Shown: in pieces, positions 1-8,517 of the stretch | How the letters are laid out: every line of letters starts with the position of its first letter | Numbering within the stretch: the stretch's first letter is position 1 | Assembly: GCA_003696775.1 (NCBI GenBank) | Contig: RFFS01000148.1 | Coordinates: 1 to 36,156 of the forward strand | Reading direction: 5' to 3' | Source: Calditrichota bacterium | Lineage (GTDB): Bacteria; Calditrichota; Calditrichia; Calditrichales; J004 | DNA: 36,156 nt | The notes under the pieces: generated by a model | Database searches by the model: none | What the model saw: the letters and a program-made list of their open reading frames with translations, nothing else | What the model was told of the DNA's origin: nothing | Position numbers and translations under genes: made by a program

Positions 1-2
1 AA

Positions 3-1040
3 ATAACGATTAAACATTTACTCGATCATACTTCGGGTTTTGGTGATTATGTCGGTCCACGTTTTTTTGAATTGCCTGATAATCGCAAAAACATTCAGGG
101 ATTATTGCCGTTGATAAAAGAAATGCCCATCCATTTTATCCCGGGTACGGAAAATGAATATTCAAATGCCGGTTATATCTTATTGGGCGCTATTATTGAG
201 AAGGTAACCGGAAAAAGTTACGCAGAAAATCTTGAAGAGCGTATTAAGAAGCCGCTGCAACTCAGTTCTCTGGTTACTAAAAATGTAAAAAAAACAGCCC
301 GTCGAGCCGTGGGATATACAAAAAATATTTTTGGTGAATATGAGGATAATGAACATTTTGTTTTTGAACCGAAGTCTGATGGTGGCTGTTATGCAACTGC
401 GGAAGATATGATGATCTTTTACAGAGCTTTTTTATATGGAAATAAATTATTTAGCGATAAGGTCAAACATCAGGATCCTTTTTTTAAGCAAATACAACCC
501 ATCTACAAACAACACGGCGCGGGCATTCCTTTTGCCGGTGGTTTTAATGGCGCCAATACGGTACACCTTGAAAGGCTGGCAGATAATATAAGTATTGTGG
601 TCTTCGCTAATATGGATGAACCCGTGGCGGAAAATATAGCTTTGGGAATACATAAAATCATCAATGGGCAAGAACCGCCAAAGCCACAACTCCCCACCCT
701 TCTCTCCGTTTACCAGGCTTATGTTAAAAATGGAATTGAATATATTAGAACAAATTTCAAGTCACTTACTTCCAATTGGTTTGATAATGATCCAAAGGAT
801 TTAATCCTCAATAATTTAGGATATGAATTATTGCACAATGGGCGGCTGGAAGATGCTTTAAAAATATTCAGGCTCAATACAGAAATGTTTCCCAATGTCG
901 CTAACTGCTGGGATAGTTATGGCGAAGCGTTATTTAAATCCGGGCGGAATACGGAAGCTTTGAAAGCGTATAAAAGGGCATTAAAACTCAACCCGAACAT
1001 TCCGTCGGCTAAAAAAATGGTTAAGGAATTGGGAAATTAA
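3..1040 (+). CDS. Serine hydrolase, beta-lactamase (class C/PBP) family, with C-terminal TPR; 5' end outside window
   Basis: The reading frame is open from base 3, so the ORF-track TTG start at 72 is internal and the gene begins upstream of the window. The first visible residues (IKHLLDHTSGFGDY) carry the LLxHTSG signature of class C beta-lactamase-like serine hydrolases, and EYSNAGY supplies the Tyr-x-Asn motif. The SxxK nucleophile would lie upstream and is not visible. A stretch around GIPFAGGFNG sits where the third active-site motif is expected but is not a clean KTG/HxG match. The last ~80 residues form tetratricopeptide repeats (NNLGYELLHNGRLEDALKIF and a second unit). Such proteins are usually exported esterases, peptidases or drug-related hydrolases; the substrate cannot be told. 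Base composition is visibly AT-richer than in every neighbouring gene. It converges with folD. Confidence 0.85.
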   Translation: MTIKHLLDHTSGFGDYVGPRFFELPDNRKNIQGLLPLIKEMPIHFIPGTENEYSNAGYILLGAIIEKVTGKSYAENLEERIKKPLQLSSLVTKNVKKTARRAVGYTKNIFGEYEDNEHFVFEPKSDGGCYATAEDMMIFYRAFLYGNKLFSDKVKHQDPFFKQIQPIYKQHGAGIPFAGGFNGANTVHLERLADNISIVVFANMDEPVAENIALGIHKIINGQEPPKPQLPTLLSVYQAYVKNGIEYIRTNFKSLTSNWFDNDPKDLILNNLGYELLHNGRLEDALKIFRLNTEMFPNVANCWDSYGEALFKSGRNTEALKAYKRALKLNPNIPSAKKMVKELGN

Positions 1041-1071
1041 ACCCGTATATCAAAAGTACGTATCCGTCCGC

Positions 1072-1965
1072 TTACGCAAGACCGGAAACATGTTGGGCGG
1101 CCACCACGGTGTTTTGCATTAACATGGCGATGGTCATCGGGCCCACACCACCGGGAACAGGCGTAATGGCTGCCGCTTTTTGCTTTACAGCCTCAAAGGC
1201 CACGTCACCGGTCAGGCGATAATCCTTCTCACTCGTGGCGTCTTCCACCCGATTAATGCCCACATCGATGACAACGGCGCCTTCCCTGACCATATCGGCT
1301 TTTACAAATTCCGGTACACCCAGGGCGGCCACAAGAATATCCGCGTTACGACATAACGCATCGATATTTTGCGTACGGCTGTGGGCAACGGTGACCGTGG
1401 CATTGGCATAAGGTGCTTTTTGAACCAACATGTTGGCCAATGGTTTACCAACTATATTACTACGACCGAGTATAACGGTGTGTTTGCCGGAAGGATCAAT
1501 TTGATAATGTTTTAAAATTTCCACAATACCGGCCGGAGTACACGGCAACAAATACGGTTGCCCAAGCATCAACAATCCCACATTACGGGGATGAAAACAA
1601 TCCACGTCCTTATCGGGATGTATCGCGTTAATTATCGTGTCGGTATTGATATGTTTGGGCAGGGGGAGTTGCACCAGTATGCCGTGGGTTTGATCATTCT
1701 CATTCAATGAGCGGATAATATCCAGCAGATCGGTTTCCCGGGTTGCGGCATCCAGACGAATGGTTTCCGATCGTATGCCCAGTTTTTCCGATGCACGCGC
1801 CTTATTGCGCACATATACCGCCGAAGCCGGATCATCACCGACTAAAATAACGGACAGGGTGGGATAAATACCCTTTTTATTTAACTCGTGCACCTGTTGC
1901 GCGACACGTTCTTTAACATGAGCGGCCACACTTTTCCCGTTAAGCAATAAGCCCTTTTGCATCAT
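1072..1965 (-). CDS. folD: Bifunctional methylenetetrahydrofolate dehydrogenase/methenyltetrahydrofolate cyclohydrolase
   Basis: Cytosolic one-carbon enzyme that interconverts 5,10-methylene-, methenyl- and 10-formyl-tetrahydrofolate with NADP. Visible family motifs are YVRNK (catalytic Tyr51/Lys55), GILVQLPLP around residue 99, PCTPAGI, the nucleotide-binding GRSNIVGKP at 167-175, and PVPGGVGPMT near 269-278. The ORF-track start at 2034 would add an unlikely 23-residue leader inside ymdB. The ATG at 1965 (or 1962) follows AGGGA by a normal distance and gives 297 residues, the usual FolD length. The start overlaps the end of the ymdB-family gene by about 26 bases, which suggests translational coupling. 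It is the last gene of the rny-ymdB-folD unit. Confidence 0.96.
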   Translation of the reverse strand: MMQKGLLLNGKSVAAHVKERVAQQVHELNKKGIYPTLSVILVGDDPASAVYVRNKARASEKLGIRSETIRLDAATRETDLLDIIRSLNENDQTHGILVQLPLPKHINTDTIINAIHPDKDVDCFHPRNVGLLMLGQPYLLPCTPAGIVEILKHYQIDPSGKHTVILGRSNIVGKPLANMLVQKAPYANATVTVAHSRTQNIDALCRNADILVAALGVPEFVKADMVREGAVVIDVGINRVEDATSEKDYRLTGDVAFEAVKQKAAAITPVPGGVGPMTIAMLMQNTVVAAQHVSGLA

Positions 1966-2749
1966 ACTGTTCCCTGCTGATATGATGAGCGACAATTTTT
2001 CTGCTTTTACCGTTGCGTTCATCGTAATCCACAAAAACAGCGCTGATTTTGGGATTACGGTGCGCCAGTTTAAAATATTTCAAATGCTGTGTACGAAAGC
2101 GTTTAACGGCTGTTTCCGGTTCCATGCCGATCACACTGTCCGCCGCGCCTGTCATCCCCGCATCCGTGATATAGGCGGTGCCCAGGGGCAAAATTCGCGC
2201 ATCGGCGGTTTGCACATGGGTATGTGTACCGAAAATCGCGGTTACCTTACCGTCAAAATTCCAGGCAAAGGCCAGTTTCTCCGCGGAGGCTTCGGCATGA
2301 AAGTCCACCACAATATGTTTATAACGCTGTTGGTAATGTTTCAACAAGTCATCCATTTTTTGAAAAGGACAATCAATCGGCGGTAAAAAACTACGCCCTT
2401 GTAAATTGATCACCAATAAAGAGTGCTCCTTCTTCTCGATGGCCATCACACCTTCACCCGGATTACCTGCCGGATAATTGGCCGGGCGCAATGTTTTAAA
2501 ATCCGGATGATTGAGCACTTCATGACTGTTGCGTTGAAAGCTGTGGTTGCCGCCGGTTATCACATCCGCGCCGGCTTTTAATAGTTTTTCCGCCTGTTGT
2601 TTGTTGATGCCTTTACCCTGATCGGCGTTTTCTCCGTTTACGATGCAAAAGGCGCAACCGTAATCACGGATCATGCGAGGAATCAGGTCACGGGCAATGT
2701 GCAGTCCGATATCTCCGACAATATCACCGATAAATAACAATCTGGGCAT
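1940..2749 (-). CDS. ymdB: YmdB-family metallophosphoesterase (TIGR00282)
   Basis: A 269-residue calcineurin-like phosphoesterase. Metal-binding motifs are in order: FIGDIVGDIG at the N-terminus, GENADQGKGI, ITGGNHSF, VDFHAEAS and FGTHTHVQTAD, followed by the family signature YITDAGMTG. B. subtilis YmdB hydrolyses cyclic nucleotides and influences biofilm/motility decisions; that role is family knowledge and is not shown here. The ATG overlaps the rny stop codon by one base (TGATG), so it is probably translated by re-initiation. The rny-ymdB pairing matches Firmicutes and supports a shared job in RNA turnover or signalling. Confidence 0.93.
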   Translation of the reverse strand: MPRLLFIGDIVGDIGLHIARDLIPRMIRDYGCAFCIVNGENADQGKGINKQQAEKLLKAGADVITGGNHSFQRNSHEVLNHPDFKTLRPANYPAGNPGEGVMAIEKKEHSLLVINLQGRSFLPPIDCPFQKMDDLLKHYQQRYKHIVVDFHAEASAEKLAFAWNFDGKVTAIFGTHTHVQTADARILPLGTAYITDAGMTGAADSVIGMEPETAVKRFRTQHLKYFKLAHRNPKISAVFVDYDERNGKSRKIVAHHISREQYDAKGLIA

Positions 2750-4302
2750 CAGGCGTAATCCACGGAACGGAATTCACGTAAGACATGCACCTTGACACAT
2801 TGGTTGCTATTGTCCAGCACATCCTTGATTTTATGGGTTATATCGGTGGCCAGTTTATTGCTCATGGCGTCATCTGCTTTGGTATGATCGATAATGATGC
2901 GGATTTCACGCCCGGCCTGAATGGCATAGGCCGTTTTCACGCCTTCAAAATTATCCGCCACTTCTTCAAGATTTTTCATGCGTTTAACGTAATTTTCAAT
3001 AACATCACGCTGGGCGCCCGGTCGTTTGCGGCTTAACTCGGCGGCGATACGAATGATAATGGCTATGGGTGAATGCGCCTCGGCGCGATTGCCAAAGGCC
3101 AGCACGGCGTTTGTGACCTTGGGGTGTTCGTTATATTTTTTTAAAAATTCATGTCCCACCTTGGTATAATCGGATTCATTGGCTTTTTGTATCACAAGAC
3201 CGATTTTATGCAGCATTCCCGCCCGCCGGGCCAGAGGGGCATCCAATCCCAGTTGCGCGGCGATGATCCCGGAAAGTTCGGCGACTTCCTTGCAATGATC
3301 CAGTACATTTTGTCCGTAGGAGGTGCGGTATTTTAATTTCCCAAGTGCCTTGAGGACATCCGGATGCAAGCCGTGGATACCGATTTCATGACAGGCCTGT
3401 TCACCAATTTCCTGAAAAGTTTCATCGATTTCTCGGACAACCTTCTCGTAAGTTTCTTCTATGCGTCCCGGATGAATCCGGCCGTCGCTGACCAGGCGTT
3501 CCATGGTCACTTTGGCTAACTCTCGGCGATACGGATCAAAAGAACTGAGCAACACCGCCTGAGGGGTATCATCCACAATCACATCCACACCGGTAACGAT
3601 TTCAAAAGCGCGTATGTTACGCCCTTCCTTACCGATAATGCGCCCTTTCATGTCATCCGAAGGTAAGGTCACATTGGAGATGGTCGATTCGATGGTATGG
3701 CTGGAAACGATCTGTTCCATGGATGTAAGCAAGATATTTTTGGCTTCGCTGTAGGCGTTTTCTTCCGCTTCTTTTTTAATTTGGAAAACCTTATGCGCCG
3801 TTTCTTTTTTCGCCTCGTCAATCAGGTTATCCATCAGTTGTTGTTTGGCGGCCTCGCTGGAGAGTCCGGAAATGGTCTCCAGTTTCCGGTTAGCCTCATT
3901 GATGGCTTCTTCCAGATTTTTTTGACGTATATTTAGTGCGTTTTCCCGTGCTTTTAATTCCTGCTCAATCGCCAGGAGTTCTTTTTCCTTTTTGGCAACC
4001 AAATCCGCTTTTCGGTCAATGTTGCTGTCTTTGTTGGCCAATTCCGATTCAAGACGATGCAGTTCGTTTTTCTTTTCGCGGTATTCATCTTCCATCTGTT
4101 GTTTTTGCTGGAAGATCTCCTCATTGGCCTCGAGCAGTTTTTCTTTTTTCAGGCCTTCTATTTCGGTTTCCGCTTCGGAAATAATCGACTCGGCTTTTTT
4201 ACTGGCGGTTGCCAGACTGCGTTTACCCAAGGCGGCGTTGGTCAGCCAGCCTGCCAGGAAACCCACGGCAAGAAGAATGATGAATAAAACGATTTCTAAC
4301 AC
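2749..4302 (-). CDS. rny: RNase Y homologue with degenerate HD active site
   Basis: Residues 1-20 form a membrane anchor (LEIVLFIILLAVGFLAGWLT), followed by ~170 residues of charged coiled coil, a KH domain (RIIGKEGRNIRAFEIVTGVD) and an HD-like domain. The 517-residue length matches RNase Y. The start is GTG at 4302: AAGGAG lies six bases upstream and falls inside the ORF-track version, which begins at an implausible TTG. The oddity is the HD domain. The catalytic His-Asp is His-Lys (AGMLHKIGL). The downstream AxHHGD motif is LAFGNRA, and the Asp of AADALS is replaced (RIAAELS). Only the first His (VLDHC) and the fold-defining RPGA and IQAGREIRI motifs remain. Metal-dependent endonuclease activity of the B. 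subtilis type is therefore unlikely. It may act as a membrane RNA-binding scaffold. Confidence 0.95.
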   Translation of the reverse strand: MLEIVLFIILLAVGFLAGWLTNAALGKRSLATASKKAESIISEAETEIEGLKKEKLLEANEEIFQQKQQMEDEYREKKNELHRLESELANKDSNIDRKADLVAKKEKELLAIEQELKARENALNIRQKNLEEAINEANRKLETISGLSSEAAKQQLMDNLIDEAKKETAHKVFQIKKEAEENAYSEAKNILLTSMEQIVSSHTIESTISNVTLPSDDMKGRIIGKEGRNIRAFEIVTGVDVIVDDTPQAVLLSSFDPYRRELAKVTMERLVSDGRIHPGRIEETYEKVVREIDETFQEIGEQACHEIGIHGLHPDVLKALGKLKYRTSYGQNVLDHCKEVAELSGIIAAQLGLDAPLARRAGMLHKIGLVIQKANESDYTKVGHEFLKKYNEHPKVTNAVLAFGNRAEAHSPIAIIIRIAAELSRKRPGAQRDVIENYVKRMKNLEEVADNFEGVKTAYAIQAGREIRIIIDHTKADDAMSNKLATDITHKIKDVLDNSNQCVKVHVLREFRSVDYA

Positions 4303-4308
4303 TTTTTT

Positions 4309-4314
4309 CTCCTT
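4309..4314 (-). promoter_or_regulatory. Shine-Dalgarno of rny (sets a GTG start)
   Basis: AAGGAG, six bases before GTG at 4302-4300. It lies inside the longer ORF-track prediction (TTG at 4317), so the longer start can be set aside. Confidence 0.8.
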
Positions 4315-4324
4315 CAAAAACTAA

Positions 4325-4490
4325 AAAAGCCCTGTCTCGACATACTAAAAAAGGGACCGGATTGAAGTACGGTGGGCACCTCCTGACTGCGTCATGCTTC
4401 CTCATTTAAGTGGCTTGCAATATTCAGCCAGAGCCAGTTCCCTGATTTAATGGTGTTGGTCCATTTAAATATGTAGAGTACAGGGCTATA
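4325..4490 (-). ncRNA. ssrS: 6S RNA
   Basis: The gap between zapA and rny folds as a 6S RNA. The 5' end AGCCCUGU pairs perfectly with ACAGGGCU at the 3' end, and the stem continues (CUC/GAG, ACAUA/UAUGU). An inner GGACC/GGUCC helix closes a large central bubble. That bubble contains GGAGGUGCCCACC, a sequence typical of many 6S RNAs, and a small GGCU/AGCC hairpin. The closing stem is followed by a U-run, so it doubles as a terminator just before the rny ribosome binding site. A TAGAAT -10-like box (4500-4505) would place the 5' end near 4490. 6S RNA mimics open promoter DNA and sequesters housekeeping RNA polymerase. Its position next to zapA matches proteobacterial ssrS. Exact ends are uncertain by a few bases. 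Confidence 0.87.
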
Positions 4491-4510
4491 TTTCAGTTTA
4501 TTCTAATTTT

Positions 4511-4798
4511 TTATTCTTCCAATAGCTCCGAAATTTTATGGTTCATTTTGCGTGCTTCTTCATTCAGTTGTTCCAGTAAACGTTCGCGGTATTGTCTTTC
4601 CTGATACAACTCTTCCGCTATGTTTAAGGCGGTAAGAATGGCTATCCTGCTGATGGAACTAATATTTGTCGAACGATCGATTTCACGCATTTTTTTATCG
4701 ACGTATTCCGCAATTTGTTTGACGGAGGCGTCATCTTCATCGCCAATAAGCGAGTATTCCGAACCAAAAATATTTACTTTGATGTGTCCCGGAGCCAT
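4511..4798 (-). CDS. zapA: Cell division protein ZapA
   Basis: A 95-residue ZapA. The N-terminal globular part (HIKVNIFGSEYSLIGDEDD, then the KQIAEYVDKKMREI helix) is followed by the conserved ALNIAEELYQ region and a C-terminal coiled coil. ZapA binds and bundles FtsZ filaments at the division ring. It starts at ATG 4798 after AGAGG, eleven bases downstream of a coiled-coil partner gene, and is directly followed by 6S RNA. Confidence 0.93.
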   Translation of the reverse strand: MAPGHIKVNIFGSEYSLIGDEDDASVKQIAEYVDKKMREIDRSTNISSISRIAILTALNIAEELYQERQYRERLLEQLNEEARKMNHKISELLEE

Positions 4799-4809
4799 CA
4801 GGCCTCTAC

Positions 4810-5103
4810 TTAGTGTTCAACACCATTTTGTTGCGCCAACGTCTGCCCCACTTCTTCAATTAAGGCATTTAGTTTTAGGTTGGCTTGTTGATTGTTTGCT
4901 TTTAATCTTTTGTTTTCTTCAATTAACGCGTTGAGTTTTTTATTATATTCCGCTGTCGGATGATTATTTTTAACTTCGGCTAATTCCTGTTTTAATTGAG
5001 CGTTTTCCTGAATCAATCGATAGTTATGTTGCTTTAAATACATCACTCTTTCCTCAAGACGGTTGAGCAGTTGTTGCAATTTATCGAATTGATTCAGATG
5101 CAT
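4810..5103 (-). CDS. Small coiled-coil protein (ZapB-like by context)
   Basis: 97 residues, predicted to be almost entirely coiled coil: heptad-rich LQQLLNRLEERVMYLKQHN, then QENAQLKQELAE and EENKRLKANNQ. There is no membrane segment or catalytic motif. Its ATG overlaps the pheT stop by one base (TAATG) and it precedes zapA by eleven bases, so the two are probably co-translated. Short coiled coils next to zapA in other bacteria are often ZapB-like or FtsB/septum-associated. The similarity here is low-complexity, so the ZapB idea rests on position and shape only. Confidence 0.8.
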   Translation of the reverse strand: MHLNQFDKLQQLLNRLEERVMYLKQHNYRLIQENAQLKQELAEVKNNHPTAEYNKKLNALIEENKRLKANNQQANLKLNALIEEVGQTLAQQNGVEH

Positions 5104-7484
5104 TATTGATCCCTTAGGGGTATATCATGTTCTTTTTGAGCACGTTTGATGATCTTTCTGAAGATTTGCTCCACTTCAGAATCTTTCAATGTGCGCTCCA
5201 GGGATTGGAACCGCAGTCGGAAAGCCACGCTACGTTTCCCTTCCGGTATCTTGTCGCCTTCATACACGTCAAAAACCGTAACTTCCTTTAATAAACGTCC
5301 GCCATACGTACGGATCATGTCGATGACGGAAGCGACGGGATGATTTTTGTCTATAACAAAAGCAACGTCTTTTTCAATATAAGGAAATTTCGGAATGGGT
5401 GTGTATTTTAATTCGCGATTTATGATATTTTCCAGAATATCATAATCCAGTTCCGCCCCAAAAATTTCCACATGTATGCCAAAACGTTGGGCAACCTTCG
5501 AATCAATGAGCCCGCCGTGCCCAATAATCCGGTTATTCCATAATATTTGTGCGGCATACCCCTTTTTGTACAATGTGTTGTCATCATATAAAACAAATTG
5601 CACGTTGTCAAGATGAAGGCCGTTGAAAAAGCTTTCCAAAACGCCTTTAAGGTCATAAAAATCAACACGATCGCCGGCATGACTCCAGCTTTCGGGGTAG
5701 CGGTTGCCGGTCAGAGCAAGACCGATTCGCGTCGGTTGTTCCGGTATCTCCTCACTCCCCTTAAAAAAGACACGGCCGATTTCAAAAAAGCGCAAATCCC
5801 TTTGGTTCCGGTTGATATTATAAGCCATGGATAACAATAATCCGGACAAGATGGATGTACGCATACAAGCCAGATCGTCACTGATGGGATTCAGGATGCG
5901 CACGTGCTCGGCAGGCCCGGTGCTTATCAAATGTTTTTCGGCCATCATGGAATTGGTGAATATCTCCTGTAAACCGCATTGTGTCAGCAAGGTACGCAGG
6001 CGGGTAAAAGAGGTTTCCCGGATACGTTCCGGCTGTTCAAGAGATAAAGGTTCAAAAACACTTGTCGGTAAATTATCGTAATTTTTTAAACGTGCCACTT
6101 CTTCTATCAGGTCCACCGGTTCATTGATATCATGCCGGTAACTCGGGACGGAAACAAGGCCGTTTGCGTAGTTTAAATGCACACGCGACAACAGGTCGAT
6201 GATTTCTTCATCGGATAGGGTAGCTCCGAGTATTTTATTGACTTTCGGCAACGGAAGCGGGACCTGTTTGTCGGTTATCGGCGTGGGATAGACATCGATC
6301 ACACCCTGCGCCACCTCGCCACCGGACAATTCGGCTATCAATGCCGCGGCGCGATCCAGTGCAAATGGCACCATATTATAATCCGTGCCCTTTTCAAATC
6401 GTTGTGAGGCGTCGGTCATCAAGCCCAGTTTACGGGAACTGGTGATCACATGCGTGGGATCAAAATAGGCGCTTTCCAATAATACGGATGTGGTGTGATC
6501 GGTCACCTCGGAATTTTGCCCGCCCATAATACCACCTATGGCGACGGCCTTTTCCGCGTCGCATATCATGACGGTATTCTCCGGCAACAGGCGTTCATTA
6601 TCATCCAACGTGATGAATTTTTCATCTTTTTGACTGGCGCGCACACGAATTTCCCCGCCGCTCAATGTCTCATAATCAAACGCATGCAGCGGCTGTCCCA
6701 ATTCATACAATACGAAATTGGTAACATCCACAACGTTGTTGATGCTACGCAGGCCTACTGCTTCCAGGCGTTGCACCAGCCAATCCGGTGAAGGCTGAAT
6801 GGTAACATTCCGGATAAGGCGCGCGGCGTAGCGCGGACATCCCTGGGAATACTCAATGGAAACCTTAACCATGTTGTGAATGTCCGTATCATTCGATTCC
6901 TTTAGTTCAAAATGCGGCATGCGCACTTCCCTGGCGGTAAAAGCGGCTATTTCCCGGGCAATACCGATATGGCTGAAGCAATCGGCGCGGTTGGCCGTGA
7001 TGAACAGATCGAAGACCACATCGCTTTTTTCTTTCAGCACTTCATTCATATCCGTTCCGGCGGGCCATTTATCACTGAGTTCCCAGATACCATCGGAATG
7101 TTCTTCCAAGGCCAGTTCTTCCCGCGAACAGATCATGCCGAAGGATTGCGTGCCGCGAATTTTGGCTTTTTTAATTTTCATCCCGTTGGGCAGACGCGCG
7201 CCCACCCTTGCAAAAGGAATCGTCTGGCCGGCGGCCACGTTTGGCGCGCCACAGATAACCTGTTGTTCCTGTTCGCCGTCATATACGGTGCAAATGCTTA
7301 ATTTATCGGCATCGGGATGCCTGGTGCAGGTACGTACTTTACCCACCACAATGTTACTGACTTCCTGCACCGTGTGAATAATTTCTTCCACTTCCAGACC
7401 GGCATCGGTGATTTTTTCCGCCAATGCTTCGGGAGTTAAATCCACATCAAGATATTCTTTTAACCAGTTGTAAGATATTTTCAT
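5103..7484 (-). CDS. pheT: Phenylalanyl-tRNA synthetase beta subunit
   Basis: 793 residues, the normal size for a bacterial PheT, which forms the alpha2-beta2 enzyme that charges tRNA-Phe. Domains in order: an EMAP/tRNA-binding fold at ~40-150 (VVGKVRTCTRHPDADKLSIC), the B3/B4 editing domain at ~210-370, B5 at ~400-475, a catalytic-like module, and a C-terminal FDX-ACB anticodon-binding domain beginning near KYTPIPKFPYIEKDVAFV. It starts at ATG 7484, eleven bases after pheS, and overlaps the coiled-coil gene by one base. Confidence 0.98.
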   Translation of the reverse strand: MKISYNWLKEYLDVDLTPEALAEKITDAGLEVEEIIHTVQEVSNIVVGKVRTCTRHPDADKLSICTVYDGEQEQQVICGAPNVAAGQTIPFARVGARLPNGMKIKKAKIRGTQSFGMICSREELALEEHSDGIWELSDKWPAGTDMNEVLKEKSDVVFDLFITANRADCFSHIGIAREIAAFTAREVRMPHFELKESNDTDIHNMVKVSIEYSQGCPRYAARLIRNVTIQPSPDWLVQRLEAVGLRSINNVVDVTNFVLYELGQPLHAFDYETLSGGEIRVRASQKDEKFITLDDNERLLPENTVMICDAEKAVAIGGIMGGQNSEVTDHTTSVLLESAYFDPTHVITSSRKLGLMTDASQRFEKGTDYNMVPFALDRAAALIAELSGGEVAQGVIDVYPTPITDKQVPLPLPKVNKILGATLSDEEIIDLLSRVHLNYANGLVSVPSYRHDINEPVDLIEEVARLKNYDNLPTSVFEPLSLEQPERIRETSFTRLRTLLTQCGLQEIFTNSMMAEKHLISTGPAEHVRILNPISDDLACMRTSILSGLLLSMAYNINRNQRDLRFFEIGRVFFKGSEEIPEQPTRIGLALTGNRYPESWSHAGDRVDFYDLKGVLESFFNGLHLDNVQFVLYDDNTLYKKGYAAQILWNNRIIGHGGLIDSKVAQRFGIHVEIFGAELDYDILENIINRELKYTPIPKFPYIEKDVAFVIDKNHPVASVIDMIRTYGGRLLKEVTVFDVYEGDKIPEGKRSVAFRLRFQSLERTLKDSEVEQIFRKIIKRAQKEHDIPLRDQ

Positions 7485-7495
7485 GTTGTTTACCG

Positions 7496-8464
7496 TTAGA
7501 ATTGTCTTAAAAAGCGTACATCATTTTCAAAAAAGAGCCGTATGTCCCGGATATCATATTTGAGCATGGCCACCCGGTCGATACCCATGCCGAAAGCATA
7601 ACCGGAATATTTCTCCGGATCGATGCCGACGGAACGAAATACATTGGGATGCACCATGCCGGCACCAGAAATTTCCATCCAGCGACCGTTAAACCAGACA
7701 TCGTATTCGGCGCTTGGTTCCGTAAAAGGGAAAAAGCTGGGGCGAAAGCGTACCCGGGCATCTTTTCCAAACATACGGTGTGCAAAAGCCTGGATAACCC
7801 CTTTCAGGTCGGCAAAGGTTACGGATTCCCCCACCACAAGTCCTTCCACCTGATGAAAAAAGGGTGAATGTGTGGCATCGGGTGTATCCCGGCGATAAAC
7901 CCTTCCGGGCGCGATCATTCGGATAGGCGGTTTACGCTCTTCCATCACGCGTATCTGAACCGGCGAAGTGTGGGTGCGCAAAACCACATCCCCGGATATA
8001 TACAGAGTATCCTGCATGGCCCGGGCGGGGTGTGATTTGGGGATGTTGAGCGCTTCAAAGTTATAATAATCGGTTTCGATTTCCGGTCCATCTTCGATAG
8101 TAAAACCAAAGGAATGAAAGATGTTTTTGATTTCATCGGCGATTTTGAGCAGGGGGTGACGGTTCCCGGCAAAAACCGGTCGTCCGGGCATGGTGACATC
8201 CGGCGCTTTCTGGTCGGCGGCCTGTCCTTCCACTTCTTCTTTAAGTTTTTTGAAGTGCTGCTCTAACTCTTTTTTTAATTGATTGAGTCCAGCGCCAAAT
8301 TTAGGACGGATGTCCGGCGCCACATCCTTGATCATGGCAAATGCCTCGGTGACCCTGCCCTTTCGTCCTAAAAATTCTATACGCAGTTGTTCCAGTTGTT
8401 CGGAATTATTGACTTCTTCTGCCAGGCGAAAATAAGCTTGTTTGATTTTTTCGATTTTTTCCAC
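7496..8464 (-). CDS. pheS: Phenylalanyl-tRNA synthetase alpha subunit
   Basis: 322-residue catalytic subunit. An N-terminal coiled-coil arm (~1-85) binds tRNA. Class II motifs are clear: motif 2 region THSPFFHQVEGLVV, the EISGAGMVHPNV loop, and motif 3 FGMGIDRVAMLKY. The start is GTG at 8464, with AGAGG about nine bases upstream. No promoter is evident between the upstream terminator-like hairpin and this start, so expression probably relies on read-through from rplT or on a promoter inside it. Confidence 0.98.
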   Translation of the reverse strand: MEKIEKIKQAYFRLAEEVNNSEQLEQLRIEFLGRKGRVTEAFAMIKDVAPDIRPKFGAGLNQLKKELEQHFKKLKEEVEGQAADQKAPDVTMPGRPVFAGNRHPLLKIADEIKNIFHSFGFTIEDGPEIETDYYNFEALNIPKSHPARAMQDTLYISGDVVLRTHTSPVQIRVMEERKPPIRMIAPGRVYRRDTPDATHSPFFHQVEGLVVGESVTFADLKGVIQAFAHRMFGKDARVRFRPSFFPFTEPSAEYDVWFNGRWMEISGAGMVHPNVFRSVGIDPEKYSGYAFGMGIDRVAMLKYDIRDIRLFFENDVRFLRQF

Positions 8465-8482
8465 GGAACGTGCCTCTTTGTT

Positions 8483-8517
8483 AAAAAAAAAGGAAGCGTC
8501 GTAACAACACTTCCTTT
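8483..8517 (-). terminator. Intrinsic terminator or attenuator between rplT and pheS
   Basis: On the minus strand a 13-base-pair stem (AAAGGAAGUGUUG paired with CGACGCUUCCUUU, including G-U pairs, UUA loop) runs into a further U-run. Its end is only ~18 bases before the pheS GTG. I see no Phe-rich leader peptide like E. coli pheM ahead of it. Confidence 0.8.

Noticed and set aside
1966-2034. Extended folD start at 2034
   Set aside because: The extra 23 residues lie in the ymdB-family gene and have no FolD similarity; the ATG at 1965 has a ribosome site.
3992-4324. 110-residue plus-strand ORF opposite rny
   Set aside because: Mirror of the rny coiled coil and membrane codons; its end overlaps the 3' edge of the 6S RNA region, and no independent support exists.
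6880-7377. 165-residue plus-strand ORF opposite pheT
   Set aside because: Antisense shadow of a full-length conserved gene, with low-complexity Ser-rich content and no ribosome site that I can see.
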